DNA of 64,000 nt from Begonia masoniana (GCA_022432975.1 CM039515.1:19595554-19659553), one strand, 5' to 3'; counted from the stretch's first letter, positions 48,568-58,610 are shown. The notes: generated by a model not told the origin, from the sequence alone. Numbers and translations are program-made.

Positions 48568-49161
48568 GAAGACACATACTGGAGAATGTCGAGATAGGGT
48601 AATGACTTGTTTTAAGTGCAGTCAAGCTAGACATTTTAAAAATGATTGCCCTAAAAATGGCCAGGATCAGCAAACATCAGTTGCTTGAGTCTACACCATG
48701 ACAAAAGAGGAAGCTGAAGAAAATACAACTGTAGTAACATGTGTGCTTCTAATTTCTAGATTACCTTCTTTCATATTAATTGATTCTAGAGCAACCCATT
48801 CTTTTATATCTCTTATGCATTCAAAGAAATTAGATAAGGTAATAGAACCTTTAGAGCATAAGTTGAGAGTAGCTACACCGTTAGGTACAATAATGCTCGC
48901 CGACTGTATCATTCGGGGTGCAATGTTCATGTTGGAGATAGATAACTGGAAGCAGACCTGACCATTTTGACAATACAAGATTACGACGTAATTCTTAGCA
49001 TGGATTGGCCAACTAGATACTATGCAACTATTGATTGTCCCAAGAAGACTGTAAGATTTCAAATGCCTAAAGAGGAACCGTTTCTATTTCATGGTGATAA
49101 AAAGGGTTCGAGAATTCCAGTTATATCAACTTTGCGAGCACAAAGGTTTTTAAACTCTAGA
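48568..49161 (+). pseudogene. GypD gag end and protease, broken
   Basis: Continuing the gag from 13405, the plus strand reads HTGECRDRVMTCF and a CCHC knuckle CFKCSQARHFKNDC. An in-frame TGA just before VYTMTKEEAEE stands where homologues have Arg. The protease follows with LIDSRATHSFIS, in which the catalytic D-S-G is D-S-R. A frameshift lies at about 48962, then DYDVILSMDW. It runs to VISTLRAQRFLNSR, where Cassandra-3 is inserted. Confidence 0.85.
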
Positions 49162-50036
49162 TGTGATGACCCGAATGAACACGTATGAGGGGGAACCACC
49201 CAGTGCTCTGTGAATCCTGAGTGGGACTTGGGCCAGAGGGTGACGTGCTGAGTTAAAACTCCACGTAGAAAGGGGGGTCGTCACAATCCACATCGCTTAG
49301 GGAAGTATGTGGAAATGAAACATATGTAAAGAGACCCTCTCAACATAGTAAGACACGTTTTGGAGCATAATTGGCAACGGATCCCATAACAACTCCGAAG
49401 TTAAAAGTGCTTCGGTGAGAGTAGTACCAGGTTGGGTGACCAACTGGGAAGTCCTCGCCAAAACAAAGTCGTGAGGGAAGGATATTGGGCTGCGGCCCAA
49501 TCCCCAGAGCAGACAATATCTTGCTGGAATAAGGGGTCGTTACAAATGGTATCAGAGCCTGTATCCAACCGAAAATGTGGCCAACGAGGACGTTGGGCCC
49601 CCTAGGGGGGTGATTGTGATGACCCGAACAAACACGTATGAGGGGAGGAACCACCCAGTGCTCCGCAAACCCTGAGTGGGACTTGGGCCGGAGGGTGACG
49701 TGCTGGGTTAAAACTCCACGGATCCCGGGTTGAACTTGGGTCGGAGGGTTCGATCGTAGAATGGGGGGTCGTCACAATCCCACATCGCTTGGGGAAGTAT
49801 GTGGAAATGAAACATATGTAAAGAGACCCTCCCAACATAGTAAGACGCGTTTTGGAGCACAATTGGCAATGGATCCCATAAGAACTCCGAAGTTAAAAGT
49901 GCTTCGGCAAGAGTAGTACCAGGTTGGGTGACCGACTAGGAAGTCCTCGCCAAAACAAAGCCATGAGGGGAGGATATTGGACTTCGGCCCAATCCCCAGA
50001 GCAGACAATATCTTGCTGGGATAAGGGGTCGTTACA
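49162..50036 (+). mobile_element. Cassandra-3: TRIM of a second subfamily, inside GypD pol
   Basis: LTRs are 49162-49544 (383 bp) and 49615-50036 (422 bp). The primer site TGGTATCAGAGC is at 49547-49558 and a purine tract TAGGGGGGTGAT precedes the 3' LTR. A perfect CTAGA duplication flanks it (49157-49161, 50037-50041). 5S-like blocks lie at about 49366-49458 and 49856-49950. The first ~110 bases of each LTR (AACCACCCAGTGCTC, GAGTGGGACTTGGGCC) differ completely from Cassandra-1 and Cassandra-2. The 5S block and the CACATCGCTTGGGGAAG region are shared. The left LTR lacks about 40 bp present in the right. Confidence 0.95.
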
Positions 50037-52850
50037 CTAGATGTTTTGGATTCTTGGCAAGCGTTGTGTGCACTAAAATCGAGGAAGCAGCTGCCTTACA
50101 TAAGGTGCTGATTGTTCACGAATATCCAAATGTCTTCCCAAATGATTTAACAAGTTTGCCACTAGCTAGAGACGTAGAATTCAGCATTGATATTCTACTT
50201 GAAATGACACCAATCTCTAAGACCCCATAAAGAATGACGCAAATTGAATTAAAGGAACTGAAGGTTCAACTCGATGAGTTGCTAGAAAAATGATTCATTC
50301 GACCAAGATTTTTGCTATAGGGAGCACCAGTATTATTCATGAAGAAGAAATATTGATCTATGAAGATGTTCATTGATTATCGGGAACTGAATAAAGTCAC
50401 CATAAAGAACAAGTACCCCTTTTCAAGAATCAACGACTTGTTTAATAAATTAAAGGGTGCCAGGAGTTTTCTCAAAAATAGATCTCAGATCTAGCTACCA
50501 TCAACTAAGAATCAAGGATGATGATGTACCCAAGACGACATTTCAGACGAGATATGACCACTATGAGTTTCGAATTATGCCATTCGAATTTAGTAATGCC
50601 TCGATCACCTTTATGGATATAATGAATCGAATATTAAAGAAATTCTTAGATGAATTCATAATTGTTTTTTATCGACAATATTCTCATCTATTCAAATAGT
50701 AAGGAAGAGCATGAAAGGCACCTACAAATTTTTTTATCGACTCTGAGGCGCAAAAAGTTAGATGCGAAGTTCTCTAAATGCGAATTCTGGATAAAAGAAG
50801 TAAGTTTTCTTGGTCACGTAATTACAAAGAAGGGTATATTGGTAGACCCAGAAAAGATCGAAGCAGTTAGTAAGTGTCCGTAACCCAAAAATGTAGCAAA
50901 AGTATGAAGTTTCCTTGGTCTTGCGGGCTATTACAAGAGATTTGTAGAAGGATTTTCAAAACTAGCCACACCATTCACCAGACTCACTAGGAAGGGTGCT
51001 AAGTATTTATGGATTGAAGAATGCGAGCAAAGCTTCCAAGAATTAAAGGAAAAGTTGATTTCAGTACCAATATTCACTATACTATCTGAAACAGAGAAGT
51101 TTGTGGTCTATAGTGATGCATCAAAATATGGACTCGGATGTGTACTTATGTAAGAAAGAAAAGTAGTAGCCTATGCCTCTAAACAATTGAAAGATAACGA
51201 GAAGAATTACCCAACTCAATGATCTAGAGCTTGCAGCAGTTATATATGCACTTAAAATTTGGAGACACTTGGAGAAAGATGTGAGATTTACAAAGAGCTT
51301 GAAATATTTTTTAACACAAAAGGACATGAATATGAGGCAGCGCAGATAGTTGGAATTAGTAAATGATTATGATTGTAAAATTATATATAACTCTGGAAAG
51401 GAAAATGTAGTAGCCGACGCACTAAGTAGAAGAGTCTCTTCAAATGTTTCAACACTAAGTCTATCTCTGGAAAAGTTAGTTGAAGAGATGCAGAAATTTG
51501 ACATTGAGATAGTACATTCTGGATTGATTGAGAGATTATTTGCAATGACGTTACAGTCAAGCTTGTTCGAGCAAATTAAGAACAGACAACATGACAATAT
51601 TTTCTTAAGTAAGATAAAAGATCAATTGATAGGTGAGAAGATATCATAATTTTCTATGTCGGAAGATGGAGTTATTAAATTTAAGAAAAGATAGAGTATA
51701 CCTGTCGATACCGAATTGAAAGGAGTTATATTAAAAGAAGCACACTCAACTCCATACTCAGCACTTCCTGGTGCAACCAAAATGTATCCAAATTTGAAGC
51801 AACATTATTGGTGGCGAGAATTGAAATTGAATGTGGCCAAATTTGTTGAAAGATGTCTTACATGTCAACAAGTCAAAGCAGAACATCAACGACCTATTGG
51901 CATTGTACAACCGTTATTTGTACCTCAATGGAAATGGAAACATATCACGATGGATTTCATTGTTGGACTCCCAATGTCAATTAAAAGTTTTGACTCTATT
52001 TGGGTGATGGTAGAAAGGCTAACAAAATCGGCGCATTTTCTTTCCGTATGGACTACCTTCAATATGGATTAATATGCCCAAATATATGTTATGAACATCA
52101 TCAGACTCACGGTACATGTATCTTTATAGTTTTGGATCGAGATATTCGTTTCACGTCAAAGTTCTGGAAAAGTTTACAGAAAGCAATGGGCACTCAGTTA
52201 AATTTCAGTACAGTTTTCCGCCTTCAAATGGATGGTCAGATAGAAAGAACGATTCAAACATTGGAGGACATGTTGAGAGCTTGTGCTATCATTTTTCAAG
52301 GGAATAGATGTAAGAATTTGTCACTGGTAGAGTTTTCCCATAATAATAGTTATCAGGCTTCAATTGGAATGACGCCTTACGAAGCACTTTATGGTAGAAA
52401 GTGTAGATCACCAGTTCATTGGGTTCACTAGGATGAGGTCAGTAAATGTATTCTTGTTGGGCTTGATATTTTGAAACAAACTGCTGAAATTGTTACTCTA
52501 ATTCGTAAAATAATCTTTGCGGCAAAGTAGACAAAAAAATTATGCACATCAAAGAATGAGAAAATTAGAATTTGCCGAAGGTGATCAAGTATTTTTGAAA
52601 GTTTCTCCAATGAGAGGTGTGATGCGGTTTGGAAAGAAAGAAAAATTGAGCACAAGATACATAGGCTCATTTACAATTTCAGCAAGAATTAAAGAAGACT
52701 GCATTGAAACTTGGGAGGAGTTCTGTTCATCAATAAGGGGAGCTTGTGACATTTGGATTCTGGGAGAAGTCATTAACAACAAGGGAATCTTGTTGCGTTT
52801 AGATCTCGGGAGAGATCAATCTCAAGTCGAAAGGAGCTCGCAAAAATAGA
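50037..52850 (+). pseudogene. GypD RT, RNase H and integrase, heavily broken
   Basis: RT motifs are [36 protein letters not shown], and a catalytic box that reads FIDNILIYS after a frameshift near 50662. RNase H has SDASKYGLGCVL and YPTQ-like debris. Integrase has LKQHYWWRELKLNVAKFVE, CLTCQQVKAEHQRP, TMDFIVGLP and LDRDIRFTSKFWK, with the Glu in [13 protein letters not shown]. After GDQVFLKVSPMRGVMRFGKK and RYIGSFTISARI the sequence drifts out of homology (about 52690-52850). No chromodomain, purine tract or 3' LTR is seen. More than ten stops or frameshifts make this the oldest gypsy copy here. Confidence 0.88.
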
Positions 52851-52889
52851 TTTACTAGGAAGTTAGATAAAGCGACGACAAAGAAAAGA

Positions 52890-53120
52890 GGGAGTCTTAC
52901 TTTGTGTTAGACCGAGTGTCTTGTAACTTCGTGAACTCATAAATTATTTTTAATTCTGAGTGTGGCCCTGTAGATGTAGGCAATCGTCAAACTGCGTTAC
53001 CAACCTCCTGTCTCATTACTTTTTGCATTTTATTATTGTTCGTTATTGCACTTATCATCGGTGTCTCACGTCGTGTTCCACAACACTCTAAGACACCGCG
53101 TAACTAATCACGACCTTTCA
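52890..53120 (+). repeat. 3' remnant of a copia 5' LTR
   Basis: The stretch with GTGGCCCTGTAGATGTAGGC resembles the 3' part of copia LTRs. It ends CTTTCA immediately before a primer-binding site and a copia gag. Its 5' part is missing. The junction with GypD lies at about 52850-52890 and cannot be set more exactly. Confidence 0.6.
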
Positions 53121-53121
53121 A

Positions 53122-53133
53122 TTGTATCAGAGC
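53122..53133 (+). other. Copia-2 primer-binding site
   Basis: TTGTATCAGAGC is one base from the initiator methionine tRNA complement TGGTATCAGAGC. It lies just after the LTR remnant and about 60 bases before the gag start. Confidence 0.8.
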
Positions 53134-53191
53134 AAGTCGCTTCTGTTTCTTAAGCGGGATTCGCGGGAATTGATTGTGTGTTATCGATGCA

Positions 53192-54481
53192 ATGGACTCT
53201 ATGAAAGAAGGAGGTTCAACAATGCATCCACCTCTATTAGATGGAAGTAACTATGTCTATTGGAAGGCTCTGATGAGAGCATTTATTAAGGCTTTAGATG
53301 AGAAGGCTTGGAGATCCATTTTGACAGGATGGAATCCTCCCACCACCATTGATGAAAGTGGTGTTATATCTCTTAAATCCGAAGAAAGTTGGTCCATGAC
53401 AGAAGATGCTTTGGCAAACAGTAATTCAAAGGCACTTAATGCTATTTTCAATAAGGTAGATCCTATTCAGTTCAGACTTATTTTCACTTGTGAATCAGCA
53501 AAAAGAGCTTGGGAGATTCTCCAAACCACTTATGAAAGAATATCGGCAGTAAAGTTATCAAAAATGCAAATGCTCACTACCAAATTTGAGAGTCTAAAAA
53601 TCCAGAAAAATGAGAGTATTGCTGAGTTCAATGCAAAACTATATGACATCGCCAATGAGGCATTTGCTCTTGGTGAGACTTTCTCCGAAGAACGATTGGT
53701 AAAGAAAACTTTGCAATCTCTTCCTCAACAATTTGCCTATAAAGTTACTGCTATTGAAGAAGCAAAAGATGTCTCCAAAATGAAGATTGAAGAACTAATG
53801 GGATCTCTTAGAACATTTGAGATGAAACTTGGAATAGACATGGAAGCAAAGAAAGTAAAAGGTGTAGCACTAAAGGCAGAGACACAAAATTTGAATGATT
53901 ATGATGAAAATGACCTAGAAGAATCCCTAGCGCTGCTATCAAAGAATTTTATCTGAGTTATGAAGAAATTTGGGAGAAATAATTGTGGTGTCAGACTCAA
54001 TGTTAGTAACTCCAAAACTGGCTCCTCAAGTAACAAGAAGTATAGGGAAGAAAATCATGCGTCTGATCAACCTCCCAAAAACAGAGGAATTCAATGCAGA
54101 GAGTGTAAAGGTTTTGGGCATATTCAAGCTGAATGCGCCAATACTTTGAAGAAAAAGAAAAACTCTCTCAACAGGACTTGGAGTGATAATGAGTCAGAAA
54201 AAGAAGATAAATTTCAGAACAACCATGTCGGATTTGTTGTTAAAGCTGAACATACAGAAAGTGGAAGTGTTACTCAGGATTTTGAAGACGATATATCAAC
54301 CTATAGTGATGAAGATGAGGAGGAAGCCACAAAAGAAGATTTTATCGTGGAATACAAGATTCTCCATGAAAAATGGATCGAACTTGTTAAAGTGAATCAG
54401 CAGCTACGTATTCAAATTGGAAGTTTAAGAGATGAAAAGATAAATCTTAAAAACAATGTTATCGAGTTGAAAGCAAAATGA
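53192..54481 (+). pseudogene. Copia-2 gag (UBN2-type), one internal stop, element truncated 3'
   Basis: The start is ATG 53192 (MDSMKEGGSTMHPPLLDGSN), typical of copia gag. The UBN2-like core has YWKALMRAFIKALDEKAWRS, FTCESAKRAWEILQTTYE, KLSKMQMLTTKFESL and VTAIEEAKDVSKMKIEELM. A single in-frame TGA at 53954 separates it from the continuing frame. That part carries a CCHC knuckle CRECKGFGHIQAEC, acidic stretches and a coiled-coil tail LRIQIGSLRDEKINLKNNVI. The frame ends at 54481, and recognisable element sequence stops at about 54530. Protease, integrase, RT and the 3' LTR are all missing. The C-terminal layout is Sirevirus-like. Confidence 0.85.
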
Positions 54482-54539
54482 AAGACAAGTTAGGATGAAG
54501 TTAAAGATCTATCCAACGAGCTAAAAAATATTTAATTTA

Positions 54540-54914
54540 TTTCTAAAATTTAATAAGAGGGTTGATTTGATGGTTTTTATTTTATACTAATTTTTAATTA
54601 TTCATGAAATATTGTGGGTGGCCTTTTTGTCGTTGAAGATCATATGCTTGCTTGCTTAAAAAGAGAGTTTATTAATAAATAAACACTAAAAAATGATTTG
54701 TTGGGACATTAATATTGAATCAAAGATGTGAATCTTGTTTGATTATTTGAAAAATATTGGTGGTGTTTTTGAAATTCATAAACTACTACTTGAAGCTCCT
54801 CATCTTATCATAATCTTCAAGGTTTTCTAGTCCTACTCTAATTCACTCTCTTAATTCCTATAAATTAAGGCAAACTTTTTTGGATCCATCAAAGAGTTTT
54901 CAGGAGCCACTGCA
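54540..54914 (+). promoter_or_regulatory. Presumed promoter and leader of second B3 copy
   Basis: This sequence resembles that upstream of the first B3 gene (985-1199). It includes AATATTGGTGGTGTTTTTG, the TCCTACT motif and TATAAATTAAGGC (a possible TATA box at about 54857). The ATG at 54915 follows TTTTTGGATCC and a short leader. No experimental start site can be inferred. Confidence 0.45.
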
Positions 54915-55421
54915 ATGGATGCCACTACGTCAGAGGGATTGCCATTGATGATCAAACCTATCTCAAGTTTTGCTCCACCACCGGAACTCTTCGCCCGTCA
55001 ATTGTACGATTCACACCCGAGCCTCCCTCCGAAGAAGAGATTCCGAGGACTGTCCACCCTCTTTGACCAGAAGCCGGAATCGAAGAAGAAGAGGAAGCCA
55101 AAGCCATCGCCATCGACCCGCGGCTAGAAGAACTGAAGCTATGTCTGAAAGGTGGAAGATGAGGAACAACTTCATCTTAATTTGACAGAAAAACTGGAAT
55201 ACTTAGTGAAGGAGAATACGCTGGAGGCCGGCGACACAATTCAGTTGTGGGCTTTTCGGGTGGAGGAGAGAGGAAGAAGAGGGCTTTCTGATCTTTGCTT
55301 TGCTTTGGTGAAGCTTGAGCAGGATAACAATGCCGGCGCTGCTGTTAACGATTCAAGCACCAGTACGATCACTGCCCGCCACTCTTTTGTTAATGTATCT
55401 ACTGTTCATGGTTTCTCCTAG
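54915..55421 (+). pseudogene. B3 (DUF313-type) copy 2, internally deleted
   Basis: Residues 1-67 form the usual variable N-terminus, including PPELFARQLYDSHPSLPPKK and a basic KKKRKPKPSPS linker. At 55118 the sequence jumps straight to the middle of the B3 domain (CCGCGGCTAGAAGAAC), so the first half of the domain, with the IQKQL and SRLSIP motifs, is missing. An in-frame TAG follows at once. The C-terminal half, VKENTLEAGDTIQLWAFRVE to VSTVHGFS, is readable but cannot be joined. Its 3' part is nearly identical to that of copy 3. Confidence 0.85.
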
Positions 55422-56714
55422 TTCGGGTTGTACTTCTTAGTTACTTTCTATCTCATTTGTTTCTTATCGATATACATGTAAACGTCTATCAGATGAACAT
55501 ACAGAACACAGAATTTTCATTTGCAGACATTTTCTCTCTCTCTCTCTCTCTTTCTTTTCTGCCATTACCGTCGGCTTCTTCCTCCTTCTCCTCTGGATTT
55601 CAGCCGCTTCAAGATCTTCGACCTTTCAGAAGTTCAAGCGTCATTTGGACTAGATAGAACTTTCTGGTTAATGAGTTTTCTGTTTCTGTTCAAATATATT
55701 TTCAATTATTTTTTAAGAAAATAGAGAATAAATCAATTATTTACATTAGAAATGATTTGAATGTGGAGATTAACATCAAAAATAAGGGAAGAAGAGCGCC
55801 GATGGCGGAAGCATTGGCGGAGAAGATAAGAGGAATGAGTGGGGAGAGGGTGCAATTAGTTATACAAAAACAGCTTCGGAAAACTGATATCTCCACTGCA
55901 CACTCTCGCCTCTCCATTCCCAGCACCAAAAACAAAAACAAAATAGAATTTCTCTCCGAAACCGAGAAGGAGATTCTCAGTCAACACGTGCCGGATACGA
56001 AAACCATGAGAGGAATGGAGGTTTTGGTGATTCGACCGCGGCTAGAAGAACTGAAGCTATGTCTGAAAAGGTGGAAGATGAGGAACAACTTCATCTGTAA
56101 TTTGACAGAAAACTGGAATACTTTAGTGAAGGAGAATACGCTGGAGGCCGGCGACACAATTCAGTTGTGGGCTTTTCGGGTGGAGGAGAGAGGAAGAAGA
56201 GGGCTTTCTGATCTTTGCTTTGCTTTGGTGAAGCTTGAGCAGGATAACAATGCCGGCGCTGCTGTTAACGATTCAAGCACCAGTACGATCACTGCCCGCC
56301 ACTCTTTTGTTAATGTATCTACTGTTCATGGTTTCTCCTAGTTCGGGTTGTACTTCTTAGTTACTTTCTATCTCATTTGTTTCTTATCGATATACATGTA
56401 AACGTCTATCAGATGAACATACAGAACACAGAAATCGTTTTCATTTTGCAGACATTTTCTCTCTCTCTCTCTCTCTTTCTTTTCTGCCATTACCGTCGGC
56501 TTCTTCCTCCTTCTCCTCTGGATTTCAGCCGCTTCAAGATCTTCGACCTTTCAGAAGTTCAACGTCTTGGACTAGATAGAAACATTTTCTGGTTAATGGA
56601 GTTTTCTGTTTCTGTTCAAATATATTTTCAATTATTTTTTAAGAAAATATAGAGAATAAATCAATTATTTACATTTAGAAATGATTTGAATGTGGAGATT
56701 AACATCAAAAATAA
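55118..56714. repeat. Direct duplication of B3 3' segment (55118-55785 and 56036-56714)
   Basis: Two copies of 668 and 679 bp both run from CCGCGGCTAGAAGAACTG to GGAGATTAACATCAAAAATA. They span the B3 C-terminal half, the stop, the 3' untranslated region and a (CT)n tract. They differ mainly by single-base indels, many in homopolymers. Confidence 0.95.
55799..56341 (+). CDS. B3 domain (DUF313-type) protein, 3' copy
   Basis: This is the best preserved B3 copy in the window, a presumed nuclear DNA-binding protein of the plant DUF313 group. From ATG 55799 the frame gives 180 residues: MAEALAEKIRGMSGERVQL, VIQKQLRKTDISTAHSRLSI, IEFLSETEKEILSQ, VLVIRPRLEELKLCLKRWKM, NLTENWNTLVKENTLEAGD and IQLWAFRVEERGRR, then LCFALVKLEQD and a Ser/Thr-rich tail to TAA at about 56341. 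An upstream ATG at 55757 is in frame, but its first residues come from the 3' untranslated sequence of the duplicated segment. Relative to relatives it lacks the N-terminal variable region, which sits on copy 2. It may therefore be a headless but intact domain. Expression would need a new promoter. Confidence 0.7.
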   Translation, partial: PMAEALAEKIRGMSGERVQLVIQKQLRKTDISTAHSRLSIPSTKNKNKIEFLSETEKEILSQHVPDTKTMRGMEVLVIRPRLEELKLCLKRWKMRNNFICNLTENWNTLVKENTLEAGDTIQLWAFRVEERGRRGLSDLCFALVKLEQDNNAGAAVNDSSTSTITARHSFVNVSTVHGFS

Positions 56715-57230
56715 TTTGTACTGCTCTTCCTCTGCTACTGATTCGGACGATAGGGTTTCCCAGCAAAATCGACGAAGAAGAAGATTAAAAACGAGCAAAG
56801 CTTTTTTAATTATTTATATTTGATAAATAATTAAAAATAATAAAAGGATAATTAACAATATGGATCAGGGGTAGTTCAAAATTTCATAAAATTGGTAGGC
56901 TTCGTGAAATAGAAAGAAAATTTCGAATAACGTTTTATTGAAATAGCGATTTTATTTTTAAGAATTGATATATTTTGGGTACATCTGAGGTACGTCTGAG
57001 GTACCTTAATTAAATAGTTGGCCGAATATTATAAATTAGGAAAAATCTAAAATGTACTACTTTTAAACTTTAGTTGTAATTACCATTATTTAGGTATGGG
57101 ATAAATCAAAATACTTATGACCTATAGAGTTAACTATAGGTCATAATATAAATTGCTTAGAGTTTATAAGTTATTTAGCCTCTTTGTTTACTCCTAAGTT
57201 CAAGAATAGTTTATTTTATTTTTAAAAAAA
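56715..57230. other. AT-rich spacer
   Basis: No gene is seen. A short GC-richer patch (56720-56790, with GATAGGGTTTCCCAGC and GACGAAGAAGAAG) looks like it could be leader sequence, but no supportable frame follows. Confidence 0.5.
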
Positions 57231-57630
57231 ATAGTTTGGGAACTAAATTGAAGAACCCTAATAGTTCGGTGACTGAATTGTCGAAAAAAATAGTTCAGGG
57301 ACTGAATTGAAAAATCCTAATAGTTCGGAGGTCGAATTGTCGAAAAAAATAGTTCGGGGACTGAATTGAAGAACCCTAACAATTTGGGGGCCGAATTGTC
57401 GAAAAAATAGTTCGGGGACTGAAATGAAGAACCCTAATAATAGTTCGGGGGCCGAGTTGTCGAAAAAAATAGTTCAGGGACCGAATTGAAAAACTCTAAA
57501 AATTTGGGGGTCGAAATGTCAAAAAAAAATAGTTCGGGGGTTGAATTGTCGAAAAAAATAGTTCGGGGACTGAATTGAAGAACCCTAATAGTTCGGGGGC
57601 CAAATTGTAGAAAAAAATTATTCGGAGACT
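57231..57630. repeat. Minisatellite, about 59-bp unit of two half-units
   Basis: Alternating ~30-bp half-units occur. One carries GAATTGAAGAACCCTAATAG and TTCGG. The other carries GAATTGTCGAAAAAAATAG and TTCGGGG. About six to seven full units are visible with substitutions. Confidence 0.9.
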
Positions 57631-57659
57631 GTTCAAATAATGATTTTTCATAAGAGAAG

Positions 57660-57747
57660 AAATACATGATTAGTCTTATTATAACCTTATAGTTTTAATA
57701 AGACTAATCATGTATTTCTTAAAAAAAATACATGATTAGTCTTATTA
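57660..57747. repeat. 21-bp inverted repeat plus a third direct copy
   Basis: AAATACATGATTAGTCTTAT(T) at 57660-57680 pairs perfectly with 57697-57717 around a 16-base loop. A further direct copy follows at about 57727-57746. Confidence 0.92.
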
Positions 57748-57922
57748 AAATGGGAAATTACCGGTTTGAACCTCGAACTAACCGGTTTTTTCGATTCAAA
57801 CCTTGAAGTAAAATTTTTCACGATCCAAACCTTGAAGTATAGAAAAATTAACAAAACAAACCTCGGCGGACGTTCTATGACCGTCCTCTGTTAATTTTGC
57901 CGGAGAAAGGACGGTCTCTTGC

Positions 57923-58111
57923 AAAACAGAGACAGTCCATTCCTCAGATCAGACTGTCTCTGTTTTGTAGAGACAGTCCGTTCCCGAATTTTTCCTAGAA
58001 CGGACTGTCTCTTCAATCAAGAGATTCTCTGTTTCCCAGAACAGACTGTCTCGCTTAAGAGAGTCTGTCCGTTCATTTAAATTAGGGCTAGAACGGACAG
58101 ACTCTCTTAAG
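57923..58111. repeat. Three consecutive perfect hairpins
   Basis: The stems are 57923-57937 with 57952-57966 (15 bp, AAAACAGAGACAGTC), 57969-57983 with 57998-58012 (15 bp, AGAGACAGTCCGTTC), and 58054-58074 with 58091-58111 (21 bp, ending GAGTCTGTCCGTTC). Loops are 14, 14 and 16 bases. All share the GACAGTCC or ACTGTCTC core, in alternating orientation. Confidence 0.93.
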
Positions 58112-58328
58112 AAGAGACCGTCCGTTCTCTCGTATATATCAGATAACAGAGAGGTTTTCTGGTATACACGCACGAAGAAAAACCTCTCGGGATCCATATT
58201 TTCTCTCCAACGTTCGGCGATATTTCTGTACAAAATCGTGCGAAACTTACTCCATGGTATGATTTTATCGTTTAGAAATTATTTCGTTCGATTTTTAGGT
58301 TAAAAACTGTGATATTCCCAATTTTTTA

Positions 58329-58610
58329 GAGAGAGGACGGTCACGACCGTGGAAGGTGTGTCTGTTCTCTCCCTGTAAACAGAGAGAGGACGGTCACTAC
58401 CATGAAAGGTGTGTCCGTTCTCACTACCGTGGAAGGTGTGTCCGTTCTCCCTCTGTTAACAAAGAGAGGACGGTCACGACCATGGAAGGTGTGTCCGTTC
58501 TCCCTCTGTTAACAGAGAGAAGACGGTCACGACTGTGGAAGATGTGTCTGTTCTCCCTCTGTTAACAGAGAGAGGACGGTCACGACCGTGGAAGGTGTGT
58601 CCGATCTTAA
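58329..58610. repeat. 53-bp tandem repeat, about five copies
   Basis: The unit carries GAGAGAGGACGGTCACGACC, GGAAGGTGTGTCCGTTCTC and CCTCTGTTAACAGAG; the last is itself palindromic. One unit contains an internal partial duplication. The array ends about 60 bases before the start codon at 58673. The short open frame through it is incidental. Confidence 0.92.

Noticed and set aside
58356..58565. A 69-residue ORF with repeated LFSPC-like segments
   Set aside because: It is a read-through of the 53-bp tandem repeat upstream of the 58673 gene.
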